Position numbers and translations under genes: made by a program. 61,068 nt of DNA from an uncultured SAR116 cluster alpha proteobacterium (GTDB lineage Bacteria > Pseudomonadota > Alphaproteobacteria > Puniceispirillales > Marisalimonadaceae): positions 1 to 61,068 of the forward strand of contig CACJJL010000012.1 of NCBI GenBank assembly GCA_902593735.1, in the 5' to 3' direction. Within the stretch, counting starts at the first letter, position 1; each line of letters opens with the position of its first letter. This document shows, in pieces, positions 36,995 to 45,840 of this stretch. The notes beneath the pieces were generated by a model. That model had not been told where the DNA came from. It ran no database searches and saw only the letters and a list, made by a program, of their open reading frames with translations.

Positions 36995-37753
36995 ATGATA
37001 AGAAATTTAGAAAATAAAGTAGCCTGGATTACTGGTGCAGGATCAGGAATTGGACGTGACGCTGCAATAAAATTGTCTAAACTTGGTATGAAAGTAATTT
37101 TATCAGGTAGAAATAAAAACTCTCTACAAGATACTCAAGATAGATGCAAAACTAATACTATTATTAAACCAGTAGATATTTCTAAAAAATCAGATGTTAA
37201 AGATATTTTTTGCGAAATAAAAAAAGAAATTAGACATGTAGATATTTTAGTAAATTGTGCAGGAATAAATATTTTGAAAAGAGACTGGGATAATATAGAT
37301 GAGAATGAGTGGGATCAGGTAATACAAACTAATATTAATGGTTTATTTTACTGCTGTAAGGCAGTCATACCTCTTATGAAAGAAAAGAAAGACGGATTAA
37401 TTATTAACGTATCTTCATGGTCTGGAAATCATGTAAGTTTATTGTCTGGTGTGTCTTATACCTCTTCAAAACATGCATTAAATGCTATGACAGAAACTAT
37501 CAATATGAAATATTGTAATCTTGGTATTAGGGCTACTGCATTGTGTCCAGGAGAGGTTGCAACAGCTATATTAGACAAACGTCCAAAAAAGCTCTCTAAC
37601 GAACAAAAAAGTAAAATGCTTCAACCAGACGATTTAGGTCAAACTATAGTATTTTTGTGTCAAATGCCAAAGCATGTATGTATTAATGAATTAACTATCA
37701 GCCCTACATGGCATCGAAGATATATTGCAGATCTTGGAATTGAAAAATTATAG
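36995..37753 (+). CDS. SDR family oxidoreductase
   Basis: The 252-residue SDR has VAWITGAGSGIGRDAAIKL (about 8-26), NCAGIN, the catalytic Ser in NVSSWSG and the catalytic Tyr/Lys in YTSSKHALNAM (about 158-168). It lacks the usual DGG ending and instead ends with a C-terminal TWHRRYIADLGIEKL. It resembles 3-ketoacyl or clavulanate-dehydrogenase-like SDRs, but the substrate is unknown. It is probably cotranscribed with the preceding SDR. Confidence 0.85.
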   Translation: MIRNLENKVAWITGAGSGIGRDAAIKLSKLGMKVILSGRNKNSLQDTQDRCKTNTIIKPVDISKKSDVKDIFCEIKKEIRHVDILVNCAGINILKRDWDNIDENEWDQVIQTNINGLFYCCKAVIPLMKEKKDGLIINVSSWSGNHVSLLSGVSYTSSKHALNAMTETINMKYCNLGIRATALCPGEVATAILDKRPKKLSNEQKSKMLQPDDLGQTIVFLCQMPKHVCINELTISPTWHRRYIADLGIEKL

Positions 37754-37761
37754 ATAATTTA

Positions 37762-38634
37762 TTATAATTTTTTTAACTTATCTTGGGTTTTATGAATAAA
37801 GTCAGATGAGTTATGTCGTTCGTGAAGTTGGGATGATGGCTTTCCTTTAATCTTGTTTACCATAATCCCCCTCTTAACAGCTTTTCTTTCGTTAATTTTT
37901 CTTGCCCACTTCAATACATTTTCATATTTTTTAACATCCAAAAATTCTTCTGACTCATATAATCTTCCTAATACCAAGGCTCCATACCATGGCCAAATGG
38001 CTATATCAGCTATGGTATATTCTTCACAACAAATAAAATTTTTATCAGATAATAATTTATCTAAAACATCTAGTTGTCTTTTAACTTCCATAGCAAATCG
38101 ATTTATTGGATATTCATATTTTTCTGGAGCATAAGCATAAAAATGGCCAAAGCCACCTCCTAAATAAGGCGCACTTGCCATTTGCCAAAACAACCAGTTG
38201 AGACATTCTGTTCTATTTTCAAATTTTTTAGGGATAAAAATATCAAATTTATCTGCTAAATATAATAAAATTGACCCCGATTCAAAAATCCTCACAGGCT
38301 GATCTCGAGATTTATCTAAAAGAGTAGGTATTTTAGAATTAGGATTAATTTCTACAAAACCTGAACTAAACTGATCTCCATTTCCAATCCTGATTAACCA
38401 TGCATCATATTCTGCTTCCTTAATTCCTAAATCAAGCAATTCTTCAAGCATAATAGTTATTTTTACACCATTTGGTGTACCTTGAGAATATAGTTGAAAA
38501 GGATGTTGACCAACTGGAAGATCTTTTACGTGAGTATTACCTGATATTGGTCTGTTAATATTGGCGAATTTTCCACCATTTTCTTTATCCCACTCCCATA
38601 TTTTGGGAAGTACATATTTTTCAGATTTTGCCAC
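37762..38634 (-). CDS. yghU: Glutathione-dependent disulfide-bond oxidoreductase (YghU-like)
   Basis: The 290 residues match YghU/Yfcg-type nu-class glutathione transferases. An extended N-terminus (about 1-43) precedes the thioredoxin-like GST domain: FQLYSQGTPNGVKITIMLEEL, NPNSKIPTLLD, and IFESGSILLYLADKF (about 118-132) with the conserved Glu-Ser for glutathione. The helical domain contains the AIWPWYGALVLG stretch. It reduces disulfides using two glutathione molecules. The start is GTG at 38634 with GAGGAA upstream. Confidence 0.88.
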   Translation of the reverse strand: MAKSEKYVLPKIWEWDKENGGKFANINRPISGNTHVKDLPVGQHPFQLYSQGTPNGVKITIMLEELLDLGIKEAEYDAWLIRIGNGDQFSSGFVEINPNSKIPTLLDKSRDQPVRIFESGSILLYLADKFDIFIPKKFENRTECLNWLFWQMASAPYLGGGFGHFYAYAPEKYEYPINRFAMEVKRQLDVLDKLLSDKNFICCEEYTIADIAIWPWYGALVLGRLYESEEFLDVKKYENVLKWARKINERKAVKRGIMVNKIKGKPSSQLHERHNSSDFIHKTQDKLKKL

Positions 38635-38658
38635 TTTTTTCCTCTTATAAAATTTAAA

Positions 38659-40299
38659 TCAATAATTTAACACTATTGGATTAATTGGATCTTTACCAAG
38701 TACTAAATCAGAACCTTTTTCTCCAATTAATGTGGCGCCAGAGTGTAAATTTGCAGATAACATTGTTGGCATAATAGACGCGTCAATAACTCTAATATTA
38801 TTTAAACCATAAACTTTAAGATTATCATCAACAACTGCAGTTGGGTCAGATTTTGGACCCATCCTACATGTTCCCATCTGATGATAAGTTGTAGTTCCTC
38901 TTTCTCTTGCAACTTGCAGTAATTCTTCATCTGATTGTTTTTCAATTCCAGGATAAACTTCATAATCAAAATAATGTGAAAGAGCTTTAGAATGCATTAG
39001 TCTTCTAGATAGTTTTAAACCCGCAATAACCACCCTCTTATCTTCTTCAGCGTCTAGGTAATTCGGCTGAATTAATGGTGCATCGAATGGGTCATTAGTT
39101 TTTGATTTTATCCAACCAAGTGATTCGGGTCTTTGTTGCCACGCAGTTACTGTAAATCCAGGTTCAGTATCTAAAGTCGATTGAACACCCTCCTTATATG
39201 ATGCTGGAGTAAAAGTCATTTGAAGATCATGATTTCTTATTTCTTCATTAGAATGCCAAAAGCAGTATACTAATGTAGGACTTAAATTTACTATTGATTG
39301 TTTACCTATTATATATTTTCCAATTTCTTTTAGAAGTTTAAAACCTCGAGATTTTTCATTTACCGTTTCAACATTTTTAGCTCTTGCTGTTAGTCTTGGG
39401 GCAAAATGATCTCTTAAGTTCATTCCTACACCTTTAAGATCATGAATGACATCTATTCCAAGTTTTTTAAGATCTTCGACGGGACCAACACCTGACATGT
39501 GAAGAATATGTGGTGATTTTATAACGCCGGATGACAATATTATTTCTTTATTGGCTTTAAGGTTAACCTTTTTCCCTCCCCTTCCTCCTATTAAATATTC
39601 TACACCTATTGCAGTTTTATTGTTAAAATTTATTTTTGTAACATATGCGTTGGTTGTTATTTGAAGATTTCGTCTTGACTTAGCTGGTTTCAAAAAAGCT
39701 TTTGCAGCACTAACTCTAAATCTACCTCGAGTAGTACGTTGTACGTAAGAAACACCTTCTTGCAGTTCCCCGTTATAATCTTTATTTAGAGGAATACCCT
39801 GTTCTATAGCGCTTTTGATAAATGCTTCACATAAAGGATCTCTATACTCAAGATCTGTAATTGGCAATTCGCCTTTTGTTCCTCGATAAACGTTATCAAA
39901 TTCACCTAGTCTTTTTTCATATTTTTTAAAATATGGAAGTAAATCTGAATAACTCCATCCTTTATTACCTTTTTGCGCCCAAACGTCAAAATCTAGGTTT
40001 TGCCCTCTATTGAAAACCATACCATTTATTGAACTTGATCCACCTAATGTTTTACCTCTTGGAATGTCTATAACTCTTCCATCTGTGCCCCAACTAGGTT
40101 CTGATTTAAATAACCAATTTACATTTGGATTAACAAGAGTTTTCATAAAACCTGCTGGTATATGTATAAATGGATTCCAGTCAGGTGGACCTGCTTCCAA
40201 TACACATACTGAATTTTTACGATTTGCACTTAGTCTATTTGCCAAAACGCAACCAGAAGATCCTGCACCAACTATGATGTAATCAAAATTATCTGCCAT
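38659..40299 (-). CDS. GMC-family FAD-dependent oxidoreductase (choline-dehydrogenase-like)
   Basis: The 546 residues begin with FDYIIVGAGSSGCVLANRLS (FAD motif), followed by PRGKTLGGSSSINGMVFNRG (about 79-98), the second GMC signature SSGVIKSPHILHMSGVGP (about 256-273) and the C-terminal HQMGTCRMG and NIRVIDASIMPTMLSANLHSGA. It oxidises an alcohol at a flavin site. Relatives are often annotated choline or alcohol dehydrogenases; no bet genes are adjacent, so the substrate is open. Confidence 0.88.
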   Translation of the reverse strand: MADNFDYIIVGAGSSGCVLANRLSANRKNSVCVLEAGPPDWNPFIHIPAGFMKTLVNPNVNWLFKSEPSWGTDGRVIDIPRGKTLGGSSSINGMVFNRGQNLDFDVWAQKGNKGWSYSDLLPYFKKYEKRLGEFDNVYRGTKGELPITDLEYRDPLCEAFIKSAIEQGIPLNKDYNGELQEGVSYVQRTTRGRFRVSAAKAFLKPAKSRRNLQITTNAYVTKINFNNKTAIGVEYLIGGRGGKKVNLKANKEIILSSGVIKSPHILHMSGVGPVEDLKKLGIDVIHDLKGVGMNLRDHFAPRLTARAKNVETVNEKSRGFKLLKEIGKYIIGKQSIVNLSPTLVYCFWHSNEEIRNHDLQMTFTPASYKEGVQSTLDTEPGFTVTAWQQRPESLGWIKSKTNDPFDAPLIQPNYLDAEEDKRVVIAGLKLSRRLMHSKALSHYFDYEVYPGIEKQSDEELLQVARERGTTTYHQMGTCRMGPKSDPTAVVDDNLKVYGLNNIRVIDASIMPTMLSANLHSGATLIGEKGSDLVLGKDPINPIVLNY

Positions 40300-40390
40300 T
40301 AAAGGTACCCAATTTATACAATTTAAGTTATGTTTGTTAATTGATAATAGTTAAAGCTAAATTTTATACAATCAGAAAAGTGTTATCTAA

Positions 40391-40513
40391 TTACCAAGAT
40401 TGTAGCCAATTTACTAAATAATCTCTTAAACCGGTGGAGACCATAATTTCCTGAATTTCATTTGAAAAGAAAAAAACTAGAGCAGCAATTATTATTCCAA
40501 ATATAAAAGTCAT
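40391..40513 (-). CDS. Very small single-span membrane protein (40 aa)
   Basis: The ATG at 40513 is preceded by an excellent GGAGGGATAATA ribosome-binding site. The frame runs to a TAA at 40391-40393. The product begins MTFIFGIIIAALVFFFSNE, one transmembrane helix, and ends in an amphipathic VSTGLRDYLVNWLQSW segment rich in Trp and Leu. It lies immediately upstream of the GMC oxidoreductase on the same strand. Another tiny membrane gene starts divergently 98 bases away. I recognise no family. Confidence 0.6.
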   Translation of the reverse strand: MTFIFGIIIAALVFFFSNEIQEIMVSTGLRDYLVNWLQSW

Positions 40514-40611
40514 TATTATCCCTCCATTAAAAATTTTTTATAATAAATTTAAAAACACTTGAATTCTATAAAAAAAAAAATAAAATATTGAATCAACAAA
40601 GAGGAAATATC

Positions 40612-40716
40612 ATGAGTAAAGATGAATACACATTTACTGAAAGTTTAAAATCAGAAACTATACTAGCTGTAATTCTTTTCTTTCCACTTCTATTTACTAT
40701 TACTGGCATAATATAG
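40612..40716 (+). CDS. Very small single-span membrane protein (34 aa)
   Basis: The ATG at 40612 has AGAGGAAA immediately upstream and the frame ends at TAG 40714-40716, one base before the convergent CoA-transferase stop. The product has a charged N-terminus (MSKDEYTFTESLKSE) and a hydrophobic helix (TILAVILFFPLLFTITGII) reaching the C-terminus, the layout of a tail-anchored micro-protein. A run of 11 A residues lies upstream. It is divergent from the 40-aa membrane gene at 40391-40513. The function is unknown. Confidence 0.6.
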   Translation: MSKDEYTFTESLKSETILAVILFFPLLFTITGII

Positions 40717-40717
40717 A

Positions 40718-41890
40718 TTACTTTATCACTCCTTCATTAATTAGTTCTTCTATCTGATTATTTGAATAACCCAAAGATATTAAAATTTCTTCTGTATGTT
40801 GCCCTAAGGATGGTGCTTTAGACAGTATATCATTATCTACAAATCTGGGCATACCAGGAATGTTTGGAACTGGCCATATTTGTTCGGTTGTAGGTTGCTT
40901 TAACCAAGAAATTAAGTCTATTGCTTTTACTTGCTCACTTTTTATAAAATCTTTGTAGTCTTGTACCTTTTCGTTTTGAACTTCATATTTATCAAGTAAA
41001 TTTTTCAAATAATCTGTTTTTTCTTTTATAAATAGTTTTTGAACTTCTCTTGAAAGAATTGCTTCATGTTTTCTTCTTTCTGAATTATTTGCAAATCGCT
41101 TATCTTTGACGAATTTTTTCCAACCGACAGCATTACAAAATTTAATAAATTCATGATTTTTTACAACTATAATTTGTATCCAACCATCTTTTGTTTTGAA
41201 TGTACCAGATGGAGATGAAGCATGAGTATAAGGTCCTTCCATATACCCACTCATAAGTCTTATTGATTGTATGGCTGCTGCAGCTTCCATTAGACTTATT
41301 TCTATCTTTCTTCCAAACTTTTCGTTAATCCTCGCATATAATGATGTTGATATTAACTGAGTTGCGTATAAGGCTGTAGTCATATCAAATATTATAACAG
41401 GTGTTCTATGAGGAATATTATCTGGGCCTTTATTTTCTGACATAAAACCTGTAAAAGCCTGAAGAACAGGGTCCATAGCTGGTTTGTGACTCTTCGGGCC
41501 ATTTTGTCCAAAGCCTGATATAGACAAATAAATCAACTTTGGATTTATTTTTTTTAACCTATCATAATCATAGCCAAGCCGTTTAATTACACCTGGTCTG
41601 AAACCTTCAATAAAAATATCGGATTGTTTAATAATTGCATCTAAAATAGGTTGACTTTTTGTATTCTTTAAATCAACTATAATACTTTTTTTACCTAAGT
41701 TAGCTGCTACCGAAAAAGCAGAATGCTCACCATACTCTTGTCCAAGATTTCGTGCCCAATCACCATCTTTAGGCTCTACTTTAATTACCTCTGCGCCATG
41801 TTGAGCTAAAAGCATGCCGCAATAAGGACCAGCAACACCTTGAGAAAAATCAATGACTTTAAGACCTTTATATGGTTTTTGATATGACAT
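40718..41890 (-). CDS. Family III CoA-transferase (CaiB/BaiF)
   Basis: The 390 residues match formyl-CoA-transferase-type proteins. GLKVIDFSQGVAGPYCGMLLAQ (about 9-30), EVIKVEPKDGDWARNLG, KKSIIVDLK, FIEGFRPGVIKRLGYD, and MDPVLQAFTGFM (about 139-150), where the Asp is the expected catalytic residue. The C-terminal APSLGQHTEEILISLGYS is typical. It moves CoA between carboxylic acids; the acids involved are unknown. AGAGAG precedes the ATG. Confidence 0.9.
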   Translation of the reverse strand: MSYQKPYKGLKVIDFSQGVAGPYCGMLLAQHGAEVIKVEPKDGDWARNLGQEYGEHSAFSVAANLGKKSIIVDLKNTKSQPILDAIIKQSDIFIEGFRPGVIKRLGYDYDRLKKINPKLIYLSISGFGQNGPKSHKPAMDPVLQAFTGFMSENKGPDNIPHRTPVIIFDMTTALYATQLISTSLYARINEKFGRKIEISLMEAAAAIQSIRLMSGYMEGPYTHASSPSGTFKTKDGWIQIIVVKNHEFIKFCNAVGWKKFVKDKRFANNSERRKHEAILSREVQKLFIKEKTDYLKNLLDKYEVQNEKVQDYKDFIKSEQVKAIDLISWLKQPTTEQIWPVPNIPGMPRFVDNDILSKAPSLGQHTEEILISLGYSNNQIEELINEGVIK

Positions 41891-42028
41891 TTAAATTCTC
41901 TCTAAAAAAATTTTTAATAATAATCTATTGATATACAAAAAAAAAATCACCAATTATATAAAATAGTATTAAAACCTCAATTTAAATTATCAATAAGACA
42001 AATTATATTTTGTAACTTTAAAAAGTAG

Positions 42029-43471
42029 ATGATAATGAATGCAAACGTCAGCTTATATTGGATAAGACAAGATTTAAGATTACACGACAATCCAGCATTA
42101 ATTGCATCTATTAAAAATGGTTCTATAATTCCAATATATATTCTTGATGATGTTAACTCCAAGAACCACAAAATTGGCCAAGCAGGAAGAGTTTGGCTTC
42201 ATCAATCTTTAATAGAGCTTGATAAAGAATTTCAGAATAAATTGATAATCGCAAAAGGTGATCCAGAAAAAATTTTGATTAAGATGTGTCAATTAGAATC
42301 AATAAATAAAATATATTGGAATAGAGTTTATGAACCATGGGTTATTACTAGAGATAAAAAAATAAAAACAAATTTAAAAAAATTAGAAATAAAAACATAC
42401 TCATTTAATAGCTCACTCCTATGGGAACCGTGGGACATACTTAAAGATGATAAAACAAATTATAAAGTTTTTACTCCCTTTTTTAGAAAAGGCTGTTTGA
42501 ATGCAACAGAACCAAGAAGACCTCTTGAAAAACCAAAAAGTATTAATTACTTCACACTAAAAAATTTTAAAAGTCTGAAGATCAATGAATTAAATTTATT
42601 ACCAAAACATAATTGGAAAAATAAAATAATGGAAAGTTGGCAAATTGGAGAAAAAGCTGCAATAACACAGCTTAACAATTTTGTTGAAAACAAGTTAGAT
42701 GGATATAAAGAAGGTAGAAACTTTCCACACAAGAAAAACGTATCTAGACTTTCTCCACATTTACATTGGGGCGAAATTTCTCCTAACACAGTGTGGCATG
42801 CCGTAAAAGACCTTAATCAAATGGGATTAAAACATCAACAAGATGCTGATAATTTTTTATCTGAAATGGGATGGAGAGAATTTTCAAATTATTTATTGTA
42901 TTATTACCCAGAATTACCAACAAAAAATTTACAAACAAAATTTGATAATTTTCCTTGGATTGATAACTCAGAACATCTTTTAGCATGGAAAACTGGCCAG
43001 ACTGGCTATCCTATTGTAGATGCAGGAATGAGAGAGCTGCGGTCTACAGGATATATGCATAATCGACTTAGAATGATAGTTGGTTCTTTTTTAGTAAAAA
43101 ATTTACTTATACATTGGCATGAGGGGGAACAATGGTTTTGGGACTGTTTAGTTGATGCTGATCTAGCTAGCAATAGCGCAAGTTGGCAATGGGTAGCTGG
43201 GTGTGGTGCTGATGCTGCACCATATTTTCGAATTTTTAATCCTGTCACGCAAGGTATTAAATTTGACGCTAATGGCGAATATACAAGAAAATATGTGCCA
43301 GAATTGAAATTAGTTCCAAACAAATACTTGTTTAATCCATGGGAGGCGCCTGATGATATTTTGGAAAAAGCAGGAGTTGAATTAGGTAAAAATTATCCAA
43401 AACCTATTGTAGAAATTAAAAGTTCAAGACAACATGCTTTAGACGCATTTGCAAAAACTAAAATACTTTAA
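42029..43471 (+). CDS. phrB: Deoxyribodipyrimidine photo-lyase (class I CPD photolyase)
   Basis: At 480 residues this is full length. The N-terminal antenna domain has VSLYWIRQDLRLHDNPALIAS (residues 7-27). The FAD domain has WREFSNYLLYYYPEL, TGYPIVDAGMRELRSTGYMHNRLRMI (about 328-353), HWHEGEQWFWDCLVDADLASNSASWQW (about 365-391) and YFRIFNPVTQG. It repairs UV-induced cyclobutane pyrimidine dimers using light, which implies a sunlit habitat. Met3 (42035) is an alternative start. The membrane phosphoesterase gene follows with a one-base gap. Confidence 0.93.
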   Translation: MIMNANVSLYWIRQDLRLHDNPALIASIKNGSIIPIYILDDVNSKNHKIGQAGRVWLHQSLIELDKEFQNKLIIAKGDPEKILIKMCQLESINKIYWNRVYEPWVITRDKKIKTNLKKLEIKTYSFNSSLLWEPWDILKDDKTNYKVFTPFFRKGCLNATEPRRPLEKPKSINYFTLKNFKSLKINELNLLPKHNWKNKIMESWQIGEKAAITQLNNFVENKLDGYKEGRNFPHKKNVSRLSPHLHWGEISPNTVWHAVKDLNQMGLKHQQDADNFLSEMGWREFSNYLLYYYPELPTKNLQTKFDNFPWIDNSEHLLAWKTGQTGYPIVDAGMRELRSTGYMHNRLRMIVGSFLVKNLLIHWHEGEQWFWDCLVDADLASNSASWQWVAGCGADAAPYFRIFNPVTQGIKFDANGEYTRKYVPELKLVPNKYLFNPWEAPDDILEKAGVELGKNYPKPIVEIKSSRQHALDAFAKTKIL

Positions 43472-43472
43472 A

Positions 43473-44528
43473 ATGAAGAATAATATATATATTATCTTAT
43501 TTAATATTATATTATTAACAATAACTTATTTATTTTATATTTTTCCATTCGAAACACTTAATAAATTACTATTCAATCAAACACAATCTTTTCAATATTC
43601 TCTAATAAACACGCTGATATTTTATATATTAATATTATATTATTTAAGATCACATAGCACTTTCAAACCACTAAAAATCTTTGTTTATGAAGGTTTAGGA
43701 ATTGGTTTTATCAGTTTCATTATAATATCCATATGTGTTATTTTTAACTTTATTTTACAAATCAGCACATTCTTTATCGGAATAAGTTCTCTAGTATTAA
43801 TAATTTTGATTTACTTATATGGTTTATATAATGCTGGAACGATAAACATTAAAAAAATAGATATAAAATCATCAAGTTTTAAAAAAAATCATCAAATCTT
43901 ATTCATAAGTGATGTTCATCTTGGTACTAACAATAAAAAACACCTAGTTAAAATTATAAAAAAAATTAACAAACTTAACTTTGATTTCTTATTGATTGGA
44001 GGTGATTTAATCGACTCTAGTTCTTTTGATTTTAAAGATCTGGATATTTTTAAGGAAATTAATAAACCAATTTATTTTGTAAGTGGTAATCACGAATATT
44101 ACTTAAAAGACTATCAAAATAAAATCAATCAACTAGCATCCTTTAATATTAATCATTTAAAAAACACAAAGATACAAATTGAAGACATTAATCTTATTGG
44201 GATTGATGATAACCAGACTGTAAAATCAAAAATTGATTTTGCAAACAAGCTTTGTGATGATAATTTATTTAATTTACTTGTCTGTCATAAACCAGACATT
44301 TGGCAAAAATTAAATTGCAAAAATTACCTCATGTTATCAGGTCATACTCACAATGGACAAATATTTCCTTTTAACTTTATAGTTAAATTAAAATTCAAGT
44401 TTATTTATGGTTTATATAGTATGAATAGCGCAAATCTGTATGTAAGTTCAGGTGTAGCATGCTGGGGACCAAAAATAAGACTTGGTTCAAAAAATGAAAT
44501 CATACATCTAAAATTAGATAAAATTTAA
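43473..44528 (+). CDS. Membrane-bound metallophosphoesterase (YaeI-like)
   Basis: The protein has 351 residues from the ATG at 43473, just after the photolyase stop; an upstream TTG at 43449 would lie inside phrB. Four hydrophobic helices occupy about residues 4-135. The calcineurin-like domain follows: LFISDVHLGTNNKKHL (about 143-158), FLLIGGDLID, VSGNHEYYL and LSGHTHNGQIFPF (about 288-300). These supply the di-metal ligands. It probably hydrolyses a phosphoester such as a lipid headgroup or nucleotide at the membrane; the substrate is unknown. Confidence 0.85.
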   Translation: MKNNIYIILFNIILLTITYLFYIFPFETLNKLLFNQTQSFQYSLINTLIFYILILYYLRSHSTFKPLKIFVYEGLGIGFISFIIISICVIFNFILQISTFFIGISSLVLIILIYLYGLYNAGTINIKKIDIKSSSFKKNHQILFISDVHLGTNNKKHLVKIIKKINKLNFDFLLIGGDLIDSSSFDFKDLDIFKEINKPIYFVSGNHEYYLKDYQNKINQLASFNINHLKNTKIQIEDINLIGIDDNQTVKSKIDFANKLCDDNLFNLLVCHKPDIWQKLNCKNYLMLSGHTHNGQIFPFNFIVKLKFKFIYGLYSMNSANLYVSSGVACWGPKIRLGSKNEIIHLKLDKI

Positions 44529-44529
44529 A

Positions 44530-45741
44530 TTAAATAATGCCTTCTATGTTAACTGGCAAATCGTTGATCTCAATTTCTTTTATAATTTTTTTCAGATGAG
44601 AAGCATTCTGTGTTTCAATAGTTATATTTAATTTTGCTAAACTAGCTGACAGATCCATTGCAAACCTACTGTGCTCAACTTGCAAGACATTTGCCCCATT
44701 CACAGCGCAGATTTTAGAAATTATTTGCAATTGGCCTGGTTTGTCAGGCATTGTAATACCCAACGTTGTTACTTGTCCTGATCTCACTAGATCTCTCATT
44801 AAAATTGAGGATAATACTTTAGAGTCGATATTACCTCCACAGATGACAATTCCAACTTTTTTATTTTTAAACTTTGTTCCATGTTGTAATAAAGCTGCTA
44901 AACCTGTAGCACCAGCTCCTTCAACAACTATTTTTTCATGCTCTGCTAACATTGCAATGGCTCTTTCAATCGATTTATCAGAAACAGTTAAAACATCATC
45001 AACAAAATCCTTTAATATTGAAAAAGGAATATCACCTATTTCTGCTACTGCAATGCCTTCTGCTAAAGTTGAACCTTTACACTTAGATTTCTTATTAAAC
45101 ATTTTGTTAGACAATGAAGGGTAAAGATCAGATTCTACACCTATAACTTCAATGTCTTTTTTCATGTATTTAGCTGCTATTGAGCAACCAGCAATTAACC
45201 CTCCTCCACCAACTGGAACTAATAAAACATCTATTTCATTGCAATCTGTAATCATTTCATATGAAATTGTGCCTTGCCCTGAAATTACATTAAGATCATT
45301 GTATGGATGTACCTCTATAAAACCATTATTTAAAATTAAGTCTTGAACATGTTGATATGATTCATTTAAATCCTGACCTTTAATAATTACATTTCCACCA
45401 AAATTTTGTGTCCTTCTAATTTTTGTAAATGGTGTGCCTTCGGGCATAACAATATTTGATTTAATATTCATTTTATTGGAAATATAAGCCAAACCCTGTG
45501 CATGATTGCCTGCTGACATAGCAACCACACCTGCTTTTTTTTCTGCAACTGACAAAGATAATAATTTTGAATAAGAGCCTCGTATTTTAAAAGCACCAGT
45601 ATGCTGTCTATTTTCTAACTTCAAGAACGTATCTACTCCTAATTTTTCTGAAATAGAAGAGGTGAAAGTAGTTTCAGTCCATTTGACATTATCTTTTATT
45701 TTTTTGTGAACGTTTTTAATATCATTAAATGTTAAATTCAT
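44530..45741 (-). CDS. ilvA: Threonine ammonia-lyase (threonine dehydratase)
   Basis: The 403 residues form a fold-type II PLP domain with HTGAFKIRGSYSKLLS (about 47-62, Schiff-base Lys), SAGNHAQGLA (about 76-85), and the glycine loop VPVGGGGLIAGC (about 176-187). A C-terminal ACT domain follows (about 325-400: TLGITMPDKPGQLQIISKI). It deaminates threonine to 2-oxobutyrate. The short form with one ACT domain occurs in both biosynthetic and catabolic enzymes, so its place in isoleucine synthesis is likely but not certain. Confidence 0.9.
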   Translation of the reverse strand: MNLTFNDIKNVHKKIKDNVKWTETTFTSSISEKLGVDTFLKLENRQHTGAFKIRGSYSKLLSLSVAEKKAGVVAMSAGNHAQGLAYISNKMNIKSNIVMPEGTPFTKIRRTQNFGGNVIIKGQDLNESYQHVQDLILNNGFIEVHPYNDLNVISGQGTISYEMITDCNEIDVLLVPVGGGGLIAGCSIAAKYMKKDIEVIGVESDLYPSLSNKMFNKKSKCKGSTLAEGIAVAEIGDIPFSILKDFVDDVLTVSDKSIERAIAMLAEHEKIVVEGAGATGLAALLQHGTKFKNKKVGIVICGGNIDSKVLSSILMRDLVRSGQVTTLGITMPDKPGQLQIISKICAVNGANVLQVEHSRFAMDLSASLAKLNITIETQNASHLKKIIKEIEINDLPVNIEGII

Positions 45742-45840
45742 TAGTATCTCTTTAGTGATTAAGATTATAATGGGGTATGTTTAAATTAGATATTTGTCAA
45801 ATGTAATTATATTTTTAACCAAGCTTTATAGAGATAGTAA

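Noticed and set aside
44741-45124. 127-codon + strand frame inside ilvA
   Set aside because: Antisense to the conserved ACT and PLP domains; no ribosome-binding site or family match.
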